In this document: one piece after another, positions 31,332-40,601 of the stretch
How the letters are laid out: every line of letters begins with the position of its first letter
Numbering within the stretch: the stretch's first letter is position 1
Source: Streptomyces sp. MUM 203J
Lineage (GTDB): Bacteria > Actinomycetota > Actinomycetes > Streptomycetales > Streptomycetaceae
DNA: 64,000 nucleotides
Reading direction: 5' to 3'
NCBI RefSeq assembly: GCF_022414595.1
Contig: NZ_JADWYO010000011.1
Location: 1 to 64,000 of the forward strand
Made by a program: the position numbers and the translations under genes
Notes under the pieces: model-generated
What the model was told of the DNA's origin: nothing
The model's input: only the letters and a program-made list of their open reading frames with translations
The model's database searches: none

Positions 31332-32831
31332 TCAGCCCGGCAGGTCCGGCCCCGGTACGGTGACGGCCCGCTTGAGGATCTTGCCGGTCGGCCCCTTCGG
31401 CAGGGTGTCGGCCGTCCACACCAGACGCGGGTACTTGTACGGCGCGACCCGGGCCCGCACGAACGCGCGCAGCTCGTCGGGCGTGGCCGAGGCGCCCGGA
31501 CGCAGCACCACCGCGGCGGCCACCTCCTGACCGTGCTCCGGGTGCGGGACGCCCAGCACCGCCGCCTCGGCCACCGCCGGGTGCTCGTACAGCACCTCCT
31601 CCACCTCGCGCGGGTACACGTTGAACCCGCCCCGGATGACCACGTCCTTGACCCGGTCGACGACCCGGAAGTCGCCCCGTGCGTCCCGGGTCCCGAGGTC
31701 CCCGGTGTGCAGCCAGCCGTCCCGTACCGTCTCGGCGGTGGCCTCGGGGCGGCGCCAGTAGCCCTTCATGACGTTGTGGCCCCGGATCACGATCTCCCCG
31801 ACCTCGCCGTCCGGCAGCTCCTTTCCGTCCCCGTCCACGATCCGCATCTCGACCCCGTCGACGGGGATGCCGACGGTCCCGGCGACCCGCTCCCGGTCGA
31901 TCCGGTTCACACAGGCCAGCGGCGACGACTCGGACAGCCCGTACCCTTCCAGGACCGCGCAGCCGAACGCCGCCTGGAAGCCGTTGAGCACCTCCACGGG
32001 CATGGGGGAGCCCCCGCACAGGCACACCCGCAGCGACGACACGTCGTGTCCCGCGTGGCCGGGGAGGCCCAGCATCAGCGTGTACATCGTGGGCACGCCC
32101 AGGAGGACGGAGACCCGGTCACGGGTGATCAGCTCCAGCGCCCCGGCCGGGTCGAAGCGGGCCATGAGGGTGAGGCAGGCGCCCACCGCCACCGCGCAGC
32201 CGAGGCCGACGACCTGCCCGAAGGAGTGGAAGAGCGGCAGACCGCCGAAGACCGTGTCGTCCGCCGACATCCGCATCACGCGGACGCCCTCCGCCACGTT
32301 CCGCAGGATGTTGCGGTGCGTCAGCTCGGCGCCCTTGGGCCTGCCCGTGGTGCCGGAGGTGTAGAGGACGACGGCGGTGTCCTCCGGGTCCCGCTCGCCG
32401 CTGACGGCAGCGGCCCCGTCCAGCATCCGCGACAACCGCCGCGGTTCCACGGCCACATGGCGGGTTCCCGAGCGCCGGGCCCCCTGCGCGGCCTCGTCCC
32501 CGGCGGCGTGCCAGGCCAGCAGCAGGGCCGCCCCGCAGTCCGTCAGGCAGTGCTCCACCTCTCGCGCCCTGAGCAGCGGGTTCAGCGGTACGACGATGCC
32601 GCCCGCGCGCAGGATCCCGTAGTAGAGCACCGCGAACACCGGTGTGTTGGGCAGCAGCAGAGCCACCCGGTCACCGGGCCGCACACCCCACTCGCGCAGC
32701 AGCCCGGCCGCGCGCCGGCTCGACGCGTCCAGCTCGGCGTAGGTCAGCCGCTCGTCGCCCAGCCGGACGGCGGTCCGCTCCGGAGAGGCGGCGGCGGTCC
32801 GGTCCAGCAGGCCGTGCAGTGCGGAACTCAT
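31332..32831 (-). CDS. AMP-dependent acyl-CoA/acyl-ACP ligase
   Basis: A 499-residue adenylate-forming enzyme that activates a carboxylic acid as AMP ester, then thioester. Core motifs: VVLYTSGTTGRPKGAELTHRN (P-loop), GLPLFHSFGQ, EGYGLSESSP, GWLHTGDLG and the C-terminal lysine in LPKGPTGKILKRAV. Length and motifs fit medium/long-chain fatty acyl ligases. Last gene of the minus-strand operon; its start overlaps the hydrolase stop by four bases. It may load a fatty acid onto CoA or onto the operon ACP. Confidence 0.93.
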   Translation of the reverse strand: MSSALHGLLDRTAAASPERTAVRLGDERLTYAELDASSRRAAGLLREWGVRPGDRVALLLPNTPVFAVLYYGILRAGGIVVPLNPLLRAREVEHCLTDCGAALLLAWHAAGDEAAQGARRSGTRHVAVEPRRLSRMLDGAAAVSGERDPEDTAVVLYTSGTTGRPKGAELTHRNILRNVAEGVRVMRMSADDTVFGGLPLFHSFGQVVGLGCAVAVGACLTLMARFDPAGALELITRDRVSVLLGVPTMYTLMLGLPGHAGHDVSSLRVCLCGGSPMPVEVLNGFQAAFGCAVLEGYGLSESSPLACVNRIDRERVAGTVGIPVDGVEMRIVDGDGKELPDGEVGEIVIRGHNVMKGYWRRPEATAETVRDGWLHTGDLGTRDARGDFRVVDRVKDVVIRGGFNVYPREVEEVLYEHPAVAEAAVLGVPHPEHGQEVAAAVVLRPGASATPDELRAFVRARVAPYKYPRLVWTADTLPKGPTGKILKRAVTVPGPDLPG

Positions 32832-33757
32832 CCTTCGTGCTCCTTCCTTTCGCCTGCCCGGACAGGCGGAGTCGACCGGACAGGGGAAGACCCGGCGGTC
32901 AGCCCGGAGGCCCACGCCCCGAGGCGCGCCACCAGCCCCCGGTTGTGCCGGATCCAGCGGAAGTGGTCCAGCTCCCGTCCGCCCGCGTCCCCGCGGGCGT
33001 ACGTCCAGCGCTCCACCCGCGCGGACCGGAGCTTGCCGCACAGGTGGTCCACGGCCCGGGGCGGGGCCAGCGGGTCGTGCTCGACGTCCACCGCGAGGAC
33101 CGGGACGTCCAGCGACCGCAGCGCCGACTCGTAGTCGTGGTGCGCCCCCGGGACGGCGTACCGCCCCGTGCGCATCTGCCGCGCCCAGTCCCGCATCAGC
33201 CGGGCCGACTCACGCCCCCCGAAACCCAGCCGCGCCCCCGGCCAGTAGCCCAGCAGTCCCGCGCCCGCCACGCTCAGGTGGCTGCGCGCCAGCCACCGCG
33301 GCCCGTGGGACCCCAGCGTCCGGTACCAGGCCGACCCCGCCGCCACCAGCGCGACCCCCGCCACCCGGGGCCGGAACACCGCGCAGTGGACCAGCCCGAG
33401 CTGCCCGCCCAGACTGTGCCCGAGCAGCAGCCGCGGCGCGTCCGGGAACGCCCGCTCCACCGCGTCCAGCACGGCCCCGATGTCGTGCTCGACGATCTCC
33501 CGGTAGCCGAACCGCACCCCGCGCGCCGGCACCGGCACGCTCTCCCCGTGGCCGCGCAGGTCCGTCGTCACCACGCTCAGTCCCTGTCCGTGCAAGGCCC
33601 GCACCAGCGGCGTGTAGTGCCGTGCGGCCGTGCCCATCGCGGGCAGTACCACCACGACCGGAGCCTCCGGCTCCGGCCGCGCCTCCGCCCGTACAGTCAG
33701 CCGCGCCCCGTCCGGGGCGGTCACCTCCGCGAGGCGCGGGAACGGGGGCCGTCTCAC
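32828..33757 (-). CDS. Alpha/beta hydrolase
   Basis: A 309-residue serine hydrolase. The nucleophile elbow is LLLGHSLGGQLG, the oxyanion strand VVVLPAMGTAARHY, and VEHDPLAPP precedes the acid/His region (ELDHFRWIRH). The sequence resembles YheT/lysophospholipase-like hydrolases and could release or hydrolyse the acyl product. The GTG start at 33757 overlaps the KAS III stop (GTGA). Confidence 0.87.
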   Translation of the reverse strand: MRRPPFPRLAEVTAPDGARLTVRAEARPEPEAPVVVVLPAMGTAARHYTPLVRALHGQGLSVVTTDLRGHGESVPVPARGVRFGYREIVEHDIGAVLDAVERAFPDAPRLLLGHSLGGQLGLVHCAVFRPRVAGVALVAAGSAWYRTLGSHGPRWLARSHLSVAGAGLLGYWPGARLGFGGRESARLMRDWARQMRTGRYAVPGAHHDYESALRSLDVPVLAVDVEHDPLAPPRAVDHLCGKLRSARVERWTYARGDAGGRELDHFRWIRHNRGLVARLGAWASGLTAGSSPVRSTPPVRAGERKEHEG

Positions 33758-34740
33758 GCGGCCTCCCGCCCGCCCCCGGGCCGGGCTCCCGGCCGCCAGC
33801 CGATCACCCCGGCACCCCAGGTGATCCCCGCCCCGAAGGCGGCCATCCCCAGCAGCGCCGACGACCCCAGCCGTCCCTCCTCGCACGCCTGCGTGAGCGC
33901 GATCGGAATGGAGGCGGACGAGGTGTTGGCCACCCGCTCCACGTTCATGAACAGCCGCTCGGGCGGCACCCCGAGTTCCTTGCCGACCGCCCGCACGATC
34001 CGGGCGTTCGCCTGATGCGCCACGAACAAGTCGACGTCGTCCGGCGTGAGTTCCCGCAGGGACAGGACCCGCCGGGTCGCGTCGCTCATCTTCTCCACCG
34101 CGTGCGCGAAGATCTCCGGCCCGTCCATCCGCAGCTTCCGGTCGTACCGGTCGGCGTACAGGAAGGGGATCTGCCCGCCGTCCGAAGCGAGGTGGAACGC
34201 GGGAGCAGGCCCGGCCTTCCCGGGCACGGCCTCCGGCACCTCCGACACGACCACCGCTCCCGCCCCGTCGCCCAGCAGCACCGCCGTCGACCGGTCCGCG
34301 CGGTCCGTGATCCGGGTGAGCGCCTCCGCCCCGCAGACCAGGACCGTCTCCGCCCGCCCCGACTCGACGAGCCCGCACGCGTGGTCCAGCGCGTACACGA
34401 ACCCGGCACAGGCGGCGTGCAGATCGAACGCGGCGGCCCGGGGCGTCCCCAGCCGCGCCGCCACCTCCACGGCCAGCCCGGGCGTGACCCGGTCCGGCGT
34501 CGTGGTGGCGACGACCACGTGCCGCACCTCGGCGGGGGAGCGCCCCGCCATGCGCAGCGCGTCCCCGGCGGCGGACAGTGCCAGGTCCGCGAGGTGCCCG
34601 TTCTCGGGGAGGAAACGGCGCTCCCGGATCCCGGTCCGTTTGACGATCCACCCGTCCGACGAGCCGATGTCGCGGAAGTGGCTGTTCGGCACGGTCCGCT
34701 CGGGCAGGGCGGCACCGGTGCCGACGATGACGGCCGTCAT
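33754..34740 (-). CDS. 3-oxoacyl-ACP synthase III (FabH-like)
   Basis: A 328-residue KAS III. The triad is visible as Cys111 (LHAACAGFVYAL), His (VAHQANARI) and Asn (VANTSSASIP). It keeps the FabH beginning VGTGAALPERTVPNSHF and GIRERRFL. It would condense an acyl-CoA starter with malonyl-ACP. Being operon-encoded with a dedicated ACP and a second KAS, it is a pathway enzyme rather than the housekeeping FabH. Confidence 0.95.
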   Translation of the reverse strand: MTAVIVGTGAALPERTVPNSHFRDIGSSDGWIVKRTGIRERRFLPENGHLADLALSAAGDALRMAGRSPAEVRHVVVATTTPDRVTPGLAVEVAARLGTPRAAAFDLHAACAGFVYALDHACGLVESGRAETVLVCGAEALTRITDRADRSTAVLLGDGAGAVVVSEVPEAVPGKAGPAPAFHLASDGGQIPFLYADRYDRKLRMDGPEIFAHAVEKMSDATRRVLSLRELTPDDVDLFVAHQANARIVRAVGKELGVPPERLFMNVERVANTSSASIPIALTQACEEGRLGSSALLGMAAFGAGITWGAGVIGWRPGARPGGGREAA

Positions 34741-34742
34741 GA

Positions 34743-35552
34743 TCAGCTCTCCTCCAGAGTTCGCGCGCCCATGCGCACCGCGTGCATTCCGCCGTCGGCG
34801 TGCACGATCTCACCCGTCACGGCGGCGGACAGATCCGACAGCAGGAACAGCACGGGGCCGACCGGCCGGGCCGTGTCCGCCCGGTCCCAGCCCAGCGGCG
34901 CGTCCCGCTCCCACCGGCCCGCGATCGCGTCGAAGGTGCTGATCGCGCGCCCGGCCACGGTCTCCACGGGACCGGCCGCGACCAGGTTCACCCGGATCCC
35001 CGCACCCCCCACGTACAGCGCGAGATAGCGGCACACCGCGCCCAGCGCCGCCTTGCTCACGCCCATCCAGTCGTAGCCGGGCCATGCCCCCGACGCGTCG
35101 AAGTCCAGCCCCACCACGCTCCCGCCACCGTTCCCGCGTGCCCCGCTCAGCAGCGGGACCAGTGCGGCCGTCAGCGACTGCAGGGAGAAAGCGGCCGTGT
35201 GGAAGGCCCCGGCCGCGTCCTCGGCCGAAGCCGTCAGGAAGTTGCCGCTCAACGCGGACCGCGGAGCGGCGGCCACGGCGTGCAGCACCCCGTCGAGGGA
35301 GCCCCACCGCCGCCCCAGCTCCTCAGCCACCCGCGGCGGATCCTCCGGCCGGGTCACATCCAGCTCCAGGACCTCCGCCGGATACGGCAGTCCCGACGCG
35401 GCGGCCTCCGTGATGCGCCGGGTCCGCCCGAAGCCGGTCAACACCACGTCCGCGCCCGCCTCCTGGAGCGCCCTGGCGGTGTGCCAGGCGATGGAGTCGT
35501 CGTTGAGCACCCCGGTCACCAGATACCGGCGCCCCTCGAACCCGAGCAGCAT
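34743..35552 (-). CDS. Enoyl-ACP reductase (FabI/InhA-like)
   Basis: A 269-residue SDR-type enoyl reductase. YLVTGVLNDDSIAWHTARALQEAGADVVLTGFGR is the InhA-like nucleotide-binding start; the catalytic region reads YDWMGVSKAALG (Tyr-x6-Lys type) and GPVETVAGRAISTFD closes the substrate loop. It saturates enoyl-ACP using NAD(P)H. No ketoreductase or dehydratase accompanies it, so these would come from the host synthase. One-base overlap with KAS II. Confidence 0.93.
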   Translation of the reverse strand: MLLGFEGRRYLVTGVLNDDSIAWHTARALQEAGADVVLTGFGRTRRITEAAASGLPYPAEVLELDVTRPEDPPRVAEELGRRWGSLDGVLHAVAAAPRSALSGNFLTASAEDAAGAFHTAAFSLQSLTAALVPLLSGARGNGGGSVVGLDFDASGAWPGYDWMGVSKAALGAVCRYLALYVGGAGIRVNLVAAGPVETVAGRAISTFDAIAGRWERDAPLGWDRADTARPVGPVLFLLSDLSAAVTGEIVHADGGMHAVRMGARTLEES

Positions 35553-36790
35553 CAGCCAAGCCCCTTCAGTAGCAGCGCCGCGTTGTGCCCCCCGAACCCG
35601 AACGACGTCGACAGCCCGAGCCGTACGACTCCGCCGCGCATCGCCCGGGCTCCGGACCGCACCAGATCCACCCCGCCCAGCCCCGGATCAGGCACCCCGA
35701 GTCCCACTGTCGGCGGCGCCGTCCCGTGGCGCAGAGCCAGCAGCGTCACGATCGCCTCCACCGCCCCCGCGGCCCCGAAGAGGTGGCCCAGCGCCCCCTT
35801 GCTCGACGACACGGGCGTCCCCGCCAGCACGCCCTCGCCCAGCGCCGCGCGCAGGGCCGCGCACTCCAGCCGGTCGCCCCGCGCCGTACCGGTCCCGTGC
35901 GCGTTGATGTACGCCAGCTCCCGGGGCGCGGCTCCGGCCCGGCGCAGCGCCAGCGTCACCGCCCGGCCCGCCGCCTCCGCGCCCGGGGCGGGCGCGGTGA
36001 TGTGGTGCGCGTCCGCGGTGGCTCCGTACCCCAGGACACCGCCCAGCACCTCGGCCCCGCGCCGGGCCGCGCCCTCCGGGCGTTCCAGGACCAGGACCCC
36101 GGCGCCCTCCCCGATGACGAAGCCGTCCCGGTCCCGGTCGAACGGCCGTGACGTCCCGGTGGGGGAGAGGGCCCCTGCCGTGCCGAACGCGCTCGCGACC
36201 AGGTCCGAGGTGGACGCCTCCGCGCCGCCCACCACCACCGCGTCCGCCTCGCCCGCCGCCAGCAGCCGCAGTCCCGCGCCGACCGCCTGCGCGCCGCTGC
36301 TGCACGCGGAGGCCACACACAGTGCCTCGCCCTCGAATCCGTACAGGATCGACAGCTGGGAGGCCGCCGCGTTGGCCATCATCTGCGGGACCATCAGCGG
36401 GGACACGTGCTCGGCGCCCTCGTGGGCGAACACCGCGCTCCCCGCCTCGAAGCTGGCGGTGCCGCCGAGCCCGCAGCCGATGACACAGGCGATCCGGTGC
36501 GGCGGGTAGGGCGGCGCGTCGGCCCGCCACCCCGCCTGGGCCAGTGCCTCGGCCGCCGCGACCAGCGCGAGCTGGGTGAACCGGTCGGTCCTGCGCATCA
36601 GCTGCCGGGAGAGATGTGCGTCGGCGCGGAAGTCCGCACACCGCCCGAAGCCGTCCTCGCCGATGCCCCGGGCGCCCGCGACGGACCGCTCGTACAGCAC
36701 GCCCGCGCCGACCCCGAGCGGCGTCACGGCGCCGACTCCGGTGACGGCCGCGCCCCCGCCGTACCCCGGACCCTCCGGGCCGCTAGGCAA
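35552..36790 (-). CDS. 3-oxoacyl-ACP synthase II (FabF-like)
   Basis: A 412-residue elongating ketosynthase. Active-site Cys in VASACSSGAQA, His in INAHGTGT and His in SKGALGHLFGAAG are all present, with the closing STSFGFGGHNAALLLK. The frame starts with TTG at 36790, eight bases inside the ACP stop region, with GAAGG upstream; the next in-frame starts would cut into the fold, so the unusual TTG looks real. Confidence 0.94.
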   Translation of the reverse strand: MPSGPEGPGYGGGAAVTGVGAVTPLGVGAGVLYERSVAGARGIGEDGFGRCADFRADAHLSRQLMRRTDRFTQLALVAAAEALAQAGWRADAPPYPPHRIACVIGCGLGGTASFEAGSAVFAHEGAEHVSPLMVPQMMANAAASQLSILYGFEGEALCVASACSSGAQAVGAGLRLLAAGEADAVVVGGAEASTSDLVASAFGTAGALSPTGTSRPFDRDRDGFVIGEGAGVLVLERPEGAARRGAEVLGGVLGYGATADAHHITAPAPGAEAAGRAVTLALRRAGAAPRELAYINAHGTGTARGDRLECAALRAALGEGVLAGTPVSSSKGALGHLFGAAGAVEAIVTLLALRHGTAPPTVGLGVPDPGLGGVDLVRSGARAMRGGVVRLGLSTSFGFGGHNAALLLKGLG

Positions 36791-37037
36791 GTCCGGCCTT
36801 CTCGTGGCACAGCGCGAGGATCTGCCCGACGGTCTCCAGGCCGTCGAAGTCCTTGATCCGTACGGGGATTCCCAGGTCCTTCCTCACGGCCTGGGCGAGC
36901 TCGACCATGTCGAGGGAGTCGATCTCCAGGTCGTCGAGGGCCGCCTCCGGCACGACGTCGGACGTCTCGACGCCCAGTTCCACCAGTGCCTCGGTGAGGA
37001 ACTTCTCGATCGTGGCGCGGTCGAGGGTGCTGCTCAT
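36783..37037 (-). CDS. Acyl carrier protein
   Basis: An 84-residue ACP. The phosphopantetheine serine is Ser41 in LEIDSLDMVELAQAVRKDLG. A dedicated carrier for the operon. It overlaps the KAS II start and follows the radical SAM gene after 35 bases. Confidence 0.95.
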   Translation of the reverse strand: MSSTLDRATIEKFLTEALVELGVETSDVVPEAALDDLEIDSLDMVELAQAVRKDLGIPVRIKDFDGLETVGQILALCHEKAGLA

Positions 37038-37072
37038 ACTCCGGTCTCCTCTGTGGGCTCGGGCTGCTGTGC

Positions 37073-38185
37073 TCAGGCGGCGGTCCGGGTGGCGTGGTAG
37101 GGCGACCAGTGCCACTGGCGCCAGTAGCTCTCCGCGAGGTCCACCCACTCCTCCAGCCGTTCCGCGCTGTCCAGGAAGCGGTGTGCGCTGACCACCAGCC
37201 AGCTGTACACGGCCTGACTGTCCCGGCAGCCGCCGCAGTCGCCGGAGGTGCAGCAGAACTGCAGGGACTCGAAGTCCGCGCCCCACGCGGCGAACCCGGG
37301 GATCACCGGGTTGCCGTTCAGCACCCGCTCCTCGTGCGCGGGATGGTCCACACTGAGACTGGGGCACACGTCGTACCCGAAACGCGCGCCCCAGTGGGAG
37401 GCGCCCGTGACGAGCGCCCGGATGAAGTACGGGTGGCTCACCACCGCCTCCGGGTAGCGCTCCCTGACGCGCAGCGCCTCCTCCAGCACCCGCCGCTCGT
37501 TCTCGATCCGGATCGGGGTGTCGGTGCCGTGCTCGCTGTAGAAGTTGAAGGTGACGATGTTGCCGTTCTCCGCGATCTTCCGCACGGTCGGCTCCAGGTA
37601 CGGCAGTCCGTCCTCGGACAGCGCGAAGATGAACAGCACCCGGGGATCGTCCCGGTAGTGTCCGAGCGCCGTGTCGAACAGGCCTGTGAACTTGGACCCG
37701 TTGACGCGGATCGCCCGCAGGTCGTCGTCCAGTGGTCCGCCGCCGAAGATGCTGACGGCGACGGCGATGTGCTCGAAGCCCTGCCTGGGCATCGGGCGCA
37801 GCCCGTTGGTGGAGATCGTGATGTACGGCAGTTCCTCCACGAACACCTCGACCCGGCGCGGCACCAGCGTCGGCTCGCCGCCGATCAGCGTGGCCTGGTT
37901 GACACCGTCGTCCTTGAGGCGGCGGGCGAACGCCCGGATCCTGTCGAGGTCGGACACCTCGCGCACAGCGGTGTCGAAGCCGCCCTCGAAGTACCAGCAG
38001 CCCTTGCAGCGGATGTTGCAGGTGTTGGTCAGATGGACCTCGCACGAGCGGACGGCCCGGCCGAGCCGCCGTAATCGGTGCAGCCGGTCGGCCAGGCCGG
38101 GGCGTTCGGCGAGCAGCGCGGCGGTGCGCTCCTTCGCCTCGCGCCGGCTGAGGGGGCGGGGGGTGATGCCGACCGTTGTGGCCAT
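37073..38185 (-). CDS. Radical SAM enzyme of the fatty-acid-like operon
   Basis: 370 residues. The [4Fe-4S] motif is CNIRCKGC (Cys56, Cys60, Cys63), followed by ATLIGGEPTLVPRR (the GGE motif) and ITISTNGLRPM. A C-terminal cysteine cluster FCCTSGDCGGCRDSQ suggests a second, SPASM/twitch-like iron-sulfur site. The substrate is unknown. Its place between an ACP and a di-iron protein suggests action on a carrier-bound acyl chain. I cannot match it to a characterised subfamily. Confidence 0.88.
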   Translation of the reverse strand: MATTVGITPRPLSRREAKERTAALLAERPGLADRLHRLRRLGRAVRSCEVHLTNTCNIRCKGCWYFEGGFDTAVREVSDLDRIRAFARRLKDDGVNQATLIGGEPTLVPRRVEVFVEELPYITISTNGLRPMPRQGFEHIAVAVSIFGGGPLDDDLRAIRVNGSKFTGLFDTALGHYRDDPRVLFIFALSEDGLPYLEPTVRKIAENGNIVTFNFYSEHGTDTPIRIENERRVLEEALRVRERYPEAVVSHPYFIRALVTGASHWGARFGYDVCPSLSVDHPAHEERVLNGNPVIPGFAAWGADFESLQFCCTSGDCGGCRDSQAVYSWLVVSAHRFLDSAERLEEWVDLAESYWRQWHWSPYHATRTAA

Positions 38186-38272
38186 CGGGCGGGACTCCTC
38201 GGTGTCACTGCCGGGAACTCACTGCTGGGTCTCACTGCTGGTCTCGACTGCCGTGCGGAGAGAAGAAGCCGC

Positions 38273-39016
38273 CTAGGCGGGGACGGTCAGCCCCAGGTTC
38301 TCGATCCTCGGGGTGACCTTGGTGCGCCACACGTCCAGCGCCTGCCCGTTGGTCGTCTGCCGCAGCCCGTACCGGACGGCGAGCCGCGACCGCTCGGAGC
38401 GCGGACTGCCGAAGATCCGCACGAAGCCGGGCCAGAGCCGGTCCAGGGCGGCCTGCAGCGCCTCACGCCCCTCGCCGGTCCCGGCCAGGTTCCGGCAGAC
38501 CCGGGCGCCGTGCGCGATATGGATCTTCTCGTCGAGGATGATCGTGCGCACCGCCTCCGCCCAGGGCCTGTAACTGCTCTGTGCGAACTCGGAGATCATC
38601 ACCATCGCGGTCTCCTCCCCGATGTACGAGAAGATCCCGCGCTCCGCCCAGGTCGTGCAGGTATGGAACTCGTGGCCGGTGAACAGCCCGCGCTCCGCCA
38701 GTGTCTGCTTCTCCATGGAGGAGGTGTCGACACCGATATCGGCCAGCACCCGCTTTCCGATCTTGTAGTGGTCGTACTCCTCGACAGCCCGCTCGGCGCA
38801 CACCTGCCGCTCCTCGGCGTTCGGGGCGAGCGGCAGGAACACCTGAATGTAGTCGTCACCACCGGAGAGTTCACCCTCCGTGTTGACGATCATTCCCCGG
38901 ACGGCGATCTCCTGGTAATCGTCGGGCATCGCCAGGAACTCGTCGGGAGTGCGGACGACGACGAACTCGTCATCAGGAATGGAGGAAAAGCCGTGAGAGG
39001 AAGGGCTATTGGCCAT
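38273..39016 (-). CDS. Ferritin-like di-iron protein (PaaA/PaaC-like)
   Basis: A 247-residue helical protein with two likely di-iron ExxH half-sites: AVEEYDHYKIGKRVLAD and ILDEKIHIAHGARV. A further Glu in SYIGEETAMVMI gives the expected third helix. The family includes the oxygenase component of phenylacetyl-CoA epoxidase, so it is probably an oxidase or epoxidase on an acyl thioester. First gene of the eight-gene operon, with a CAATGG-n3-CCATTG inverted repeat 33 bases upstream. Confidence 0.85.
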   Translation of the reverse strand: MANSPSSHGFSSIPDDEFVVVRTPDEFLAMPDDYQEIAVRGMIVNTEGELSGGDDYIQVFLPLAPNAEERQVCAERAVEEYDHYKIGKRVLADIGVDTSSMEKQTLAERGLFTGHEFHTCTTWAERGIFSYIGEETAMVMISEFAQSSYRPWAEAVRTIILDEKIHIAHGARVCRNLAGTGEGREALQAALDRLWPGFVRIFGSPRSERSRLAVRYGLRQTTNGQALDVWRTKVTPRIENLGLTVPA

Positions 39017-39383
39017 GAGCCGCACGGTATCCAGGGCGGCGCCCCCGTTCAATGGAGGCCATTGTCCGGAATGGCTTGTTCTCCCATGCCGGGGGCAACG
39101 GCCACGGGTTTCCGCACCGTCCCCCATTCGACTTTTCAGACAGGGAGCCGGAGGTTCCGGCGAGCGCGTTTCCGGTCCCGGGACACTGCCGGACCAGGCG
39201 CGGCCGCGTCTGCTCCGGCACCCGGCCGGTAATGGAAGCCGGAGCATCGCACTGGCCGGAACCGCGTGGCCCGGCATTGTGGCGAGAACTGCCCACCGGC
39301 GGCTTCGGGGCACGTGCGGAGCGGTGCGGAGGGGTCAATCCACCGATCTGGACAGCGTCTTGAATCTCTATATGCTGGCGAGC
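39017..39383. promoter_or_regulatory. Divergent promoter region of the biosynthetic cluster
   Basis: 367 bases between the di-iron gene (minus) and the aminotransferase (plus). Contains the inverted repeat CAATGGAGGCCATTG at 39050-39064, a candidate operator for the operon. Confidence 0.45.
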
Positions 39384-40580
39384 ATGCGTCCTCCGGTGCC
39401 CGCAGCCCCCGTTCCCGCGACCGCCGCCCGCCTCGCCGGCGTCGCCTCCTCGCCCGTACGGGAGATCCTGGCGCTTACCGAGCGCCCCGAAGTGATCTCC
39501 TTCGCGGGCGGCCTGCCCGCCCCGGAGCTCTTCGACACCGAGGGCGTCAGGGCCGCCTACGACAGCGTGCTCGCGGAGGGCGCGGAACAGGCCCTCCAGT
39601 ACTCCACCACCGAGGGCAGCATCGAGCTGCGGACCGCGATCGCCGCCCGCCTCACCGCACGCGGCCTGGCCACGGGCGCCGAGGACCTGCTGATCACCAC
39701 CGGCTCGCAGCAGGCCCTCACGCTCGTGACCACCGCCCTCATCGAACCCGGTGACGTCGTCCTCGTCGAGGACCCCTGCTACCTGGCCGCACTCCAGACC
39801 TTCGGGTTCGCGGGCGCCCGGGTCGTCGCGGTGCCGACCGACGACGACGGGATCATCCCCGAGGCCCTGGAGGAGATCGCCGCCCGCGAGCCGGTCAAGC
39901 TGCTCTACCTCGTCCCCACCTTCCAGAACCCCACAGGCCGGACCCTCCCCCTGGCACGCCGGACAGCCGTCGCGGAGGCGGCGGCACGGCACGGTTTCTG
40001 GCTCGTCGAGGACGACCCGTACGGAGAGCTGCGCTACGACGGCGACCGCGTCCCGTGGATCGCCTCCGCCCGGATCGCCGCCGACCGGACCGTCCTGCTC
40101 GGCTCCTTCTCCAAGATCATGGCGCCGGGCATGCGGCTCGGCTACCTGCGCGCCCCGGCCGGGCTGCGCCGCCCGTGCGTCATCGCCAAGCAGGCGGCCG
40201 ACCTGCACACCTCGACCGTGGACCAGGCCGCCGCTGCCCGCTACCTGCGCGACAACGACCTTGACGCACATGTGGCGATGATGTGCGGCGCCTACAAGCA
40301 GCGCCGGGACGCCCTCCTGGCAGGTCTGGCCGCCGCGCTGCCTGTCGGCAGCGACTGGAACCGGCCGGAGGGCGGCATGTTCGTCTGGGTGAGCCTGCCC
40401 GAGGGACACGACGCCACTGAGCTGCTCAAGTCCGCCGTCGCACACGAGGTGGCGTACGTGCCCGGCGCCCCGTTCTTCGTGGGCACCCCCGACCCGGGGG
40501 CCCTGCGCCTGTCCTTCACCACCCACGCGCCGGACGAGATCCGCGAGGGGCTGCACCGCCTGGCCCGCGCGCTCGCGTAG
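39384..40580 (+). CDS. PLP-dependent aminotransferase (fold type I, 2-aminoadipate type)
   Basis: A 398-residue class I/II aminotransferase. It opens VISFAGGLPAPELF, has ALQYSTTEGSIELRTAIAARL, the cofactor-stacking VEDPCYLAALQTF, PTFQNPTGRTLP, DDPYGELRYDG and the PLP lysine in LLGSFSKIMAPGMRLGYL. It resembles 2-aminoadipate/MocR-type transaminases but has no DNA-binding domain. It may supply an amino group to the adjacent acyl pathway or provide a keto acid. ATG 39384 is chosen; ATG 39372 is also in frame, and neither has a strong ribosome binding site. Confidence 0.92.
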   Translation: MRPPVPAAPVPATAARLAGVASSPVREILALTERPEVISFAGGLPAPELFDTEGVRAAYDSVLAEGAEQALQYSTTEGSIELRTAIAARLTARGLATGAEDLLITTGSQQALTLVTTALIEPGDVVLVEDPCYLAALQTFGFAGARVVAVPTDDDGIIPEALEEIAAREPVKLLYLVPTFQNPTGRTLPLARRTAVAEAAARHGFWLVEDDPYGELRYDGDRVPWIASARIAADRTVLLGSFSKIMAPGMRLGYLRAPAGLRRPCVIAKQAADLHTSTVDQAAAARYLRDNDLDAHVAMMCGAYKQRRDALLAGLAAALPVGSDWNRPEGGMFVWVSLPEGHDATELLKSAVAHEVAYVPGAPFFVGTPDPGALRLSFTTHAPDEIREGLHRLARALA

Positions 40581-40601
40581 GCCCTCACGGAAAGGACGGG
40601 C

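Noticed and set aside
39349..39374. TGGACA / TATATG as -35 and -10 boxes for the aminotransferase
   Set aside because: The spacer is only 14 bases, too short for a standard promoter.
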